Assembly (NCBI RefSeq): GCF_009873495.1
Contig: NZ_CP046703.1
Coordinates: 6,476,501 to 6,540,500, forward strand
Direction of reading: 5' to 3'
Length of the DNA: 64,000 nt
From: Nostoc sp. ATCC 53789
GTDB taxonomy: Bacteria > Cyanobacteriota > Cyanobacteriia > Cyanobacteriales > Nostocaceae
The notes beneath the pieces were generated by a model. The model ran no database searches and had not been told where the DNA came from. It saw only the letters and a list, made by a program, of their open reading frames with translations. A program made the translations under genes and the position numbers. Each line of letters begins with the position of its first letter. Within the stretch, counting starts at the first letter, position 1. Below, piece after piece: positions 63,083 to 64,000 of this stretch.

Positions 63083-64000
63083 TCATGTTGTGGCGGGTAA
63101 AAGGACAATAAATACACTACCTTTCCCCAATTCAGAATTCAGCAAAATAATACCTTGATGTGCCTCGACAATTCGACGAGCAAGGTAGAGTCCTAAGCCA
63201 CTACCAGAACTCTTGTGACTACCTTGACGAAATCGTTCAAATATGGTGGACTGTTCTTCGGTGGGAATCCCTGGGCCAGTATCCGCGATCGCAATGCTAA
63301 TATATTCAACGGGATTGGATTTTCCAGATAACTGAGATTGGCTACTTTTGTCTAACTGTCGTTGAGAAGTAAAACGAATAGTCACAGACCCGGAGTCGGT
63401 AAATTTGATTGCATTGCCGATCAGGTTTGTAAATAGACGATGCAATTCTAAGCGATCGCCCATAACTGTATTTGACTCTTCAGTAAAATCCAAATTTAGC
63501 GACAGTGTTTTAGCTTGAGCTAGTGGTGCTAATTCTCCAGTCACCTCTTCTAGCAAACGTCCCAAATTAACTGGTTGAAATGCCAAACTTTTGCGACCTG
63601 CTTCAAAGCGATAAACTTCCAATAAGGTATTGACCATAGTAAGCAGGTTGATATTACTACGGGCCATAATGGTGATTACTTCCTGCATTTGTGGTGATAA
63701 TGTTCCCAATGCACCTTGCTGAAATAGCATCAACATGCGATCGGCCGCCACTAAGGGAGTGCGTAAATCGTGGGTGAGACGAGAGACAAAATCTTCTCGC
63801 TGGCGGGCAATTTCATCACGTTCATCCATACTATGCTTCAAACGTAGGAGCGATCGCACTCGTGCCAGCAATTCATCTACAGTTACAGGTTTACGGATAA
63901 AATCATCAGCACCCAAGTCTAATCCGTGAGCAACGTTGGGTGCATCGTGGGCAGTAATCAGCAGTATGGGGATATATTGCGGCAGTTTCATATCACCGCG
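63083..64000 (-). CDS. Receiver domain-histidine kinase hybrid, N-terminus outside window
   Basis: Open to the window edge; the internal ATG at 63991 lies inside the receiver domain (RGDMKLPQYIPILLITAHD, as at a receiver's fourth strand), so it is not the true start. The receiver Lys is in FIRKPVT. The kinase has the H box FVSRLTHDLRTPL (His), N box HRLFTNLIGNAIKF, G1 IADTGPGIP, F FERFRQGSHKSSGSG, and G2 GLGLYLARRIVE. A signal-output kinase of the response regulator-first type, all motifs intact. Input unknown. Confidence 0.92.
   Translation of the reverse strand, partial: RGDMKLPQYIPILLITAHDAPNVAHGLDLGADDFIRKPVTVDELLARVRSLLRLKHSMDERDEIARQREDFVSRLTHDLRTPLVAADRMLMLFQQGALGTLSPQMQEVITIMARSNINLLTMVNTLLEVYRFEAGRKSLAFQPVNLGRLLEEVTGELAPLAQAKTLSLNLDFTEESNTVMGDRLELHRLFTNLIGNAIKFTDSGSVTIRFTSQRQLDKSSQSQLSGKSNPVEYISIAIADTGPGIPTEEQSTIFERFRQGSHKSSGSGLGLYLARRIVEAHQGIILLNSELGKGSVFIVLLPATT

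Noticed and set aside
1..64000. tRNA and rRNA genes
   Set aside because: I looked for T-loop (GTTCGAAT-like) and rRNA core sequences on both strands by eye and found none with a matching fold; a covariance scan would settle it.

Overview
The window reads as a chromosomal stretch of a filamentous, probably heterocyst-forming cyanobacterium of the Nostoc/Anabaena type. Evidence in the sequence: very frequent HIP1 octamers (GCGATCGC), a phycobilisome gene (apcD, with chromophore Cys81), GUN4 and caspase-homologue proteins, a Mo-nitrogenase C-terminal-domain protein, a PlmA-type GntR regulator, the cyanobacterial DUF3038/DUF4335 pair, an IS701-family element, and many short tandem heptamer repeats (TGACAAA, TTGGGGA and similar) between genes. 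I found no rRNA, tRNA or CRISPR array.

Layout. 1-9,300: tail of a membrane protein, a secreted Pro/Thr-rich repeat protein, an FHA-fused penicillin-binding protein, DUF4335/DUF3038, apt, a lone OppB-type permease, and a DUF1778-GNAT toxin-antitoxin pair behind an inverted repeat. 9,500-25,800: purL-purF, a glycine-rich RTX-like protein, a candidate small RNA, apcD, rlmD, an anti-sigma-type ATPase, asnS (its terminator split by a MITE), a lipase, a VOC protein and a DUF92 (phytyl-phosphate kinase-like) protein.

26,100-38,900 is the most unusual region and looks like a type I secretion island. It has a truncated duplicate of a foldase gene; an intact PpiC-type foldase; an ABC exporter with a cNMP-like domain and a C39-like domain that has lost the Cys, His and Asp positions; two subtilisin-like (S8) proteins as likely cargo; and a convergent HlyD adaptor. 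The first cargo gene originally encoded seven CARDB repeats fused to an S8 protease. A 1,389-bp IS701-type element with a 4-bp CTAA duplication now splits it, and removing the element restores one reading frame. Both cargo proteins share a short N-terminal motif (ND[ST]SF[SN]LSG...RSSY).

39,000-64,000: an NmrA/Ycf39-like SDR, a SAP-like and a small ribbon-helix-helix-like protein, a TIR-GUN4 fusion, an S1 protein, dienelactone hydrolase, plmA, a FAD monooxygenase, an alpha/beta hydrolase, tig-clpP-clpX, asd-dapA-rnj, the nitrogenase-C-domain protein, a caspase homologue with the catalytic dyad replaced by Tyr/Asn, rpmF, a sulfite-oxidase-like molybdoenzyme, an aldehyde dehydrogenase, and a receiver-histidine kinase cut by the window edge.

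Functional groupings are purine synthesis (purL, purF, apt), lysine/threonine precursor synthesis (asd, dapA) with RNase J, and protein quality control (trigger factor, ClpP, ClpX). All functions come from reading motifs and recalling families; no database search was run.
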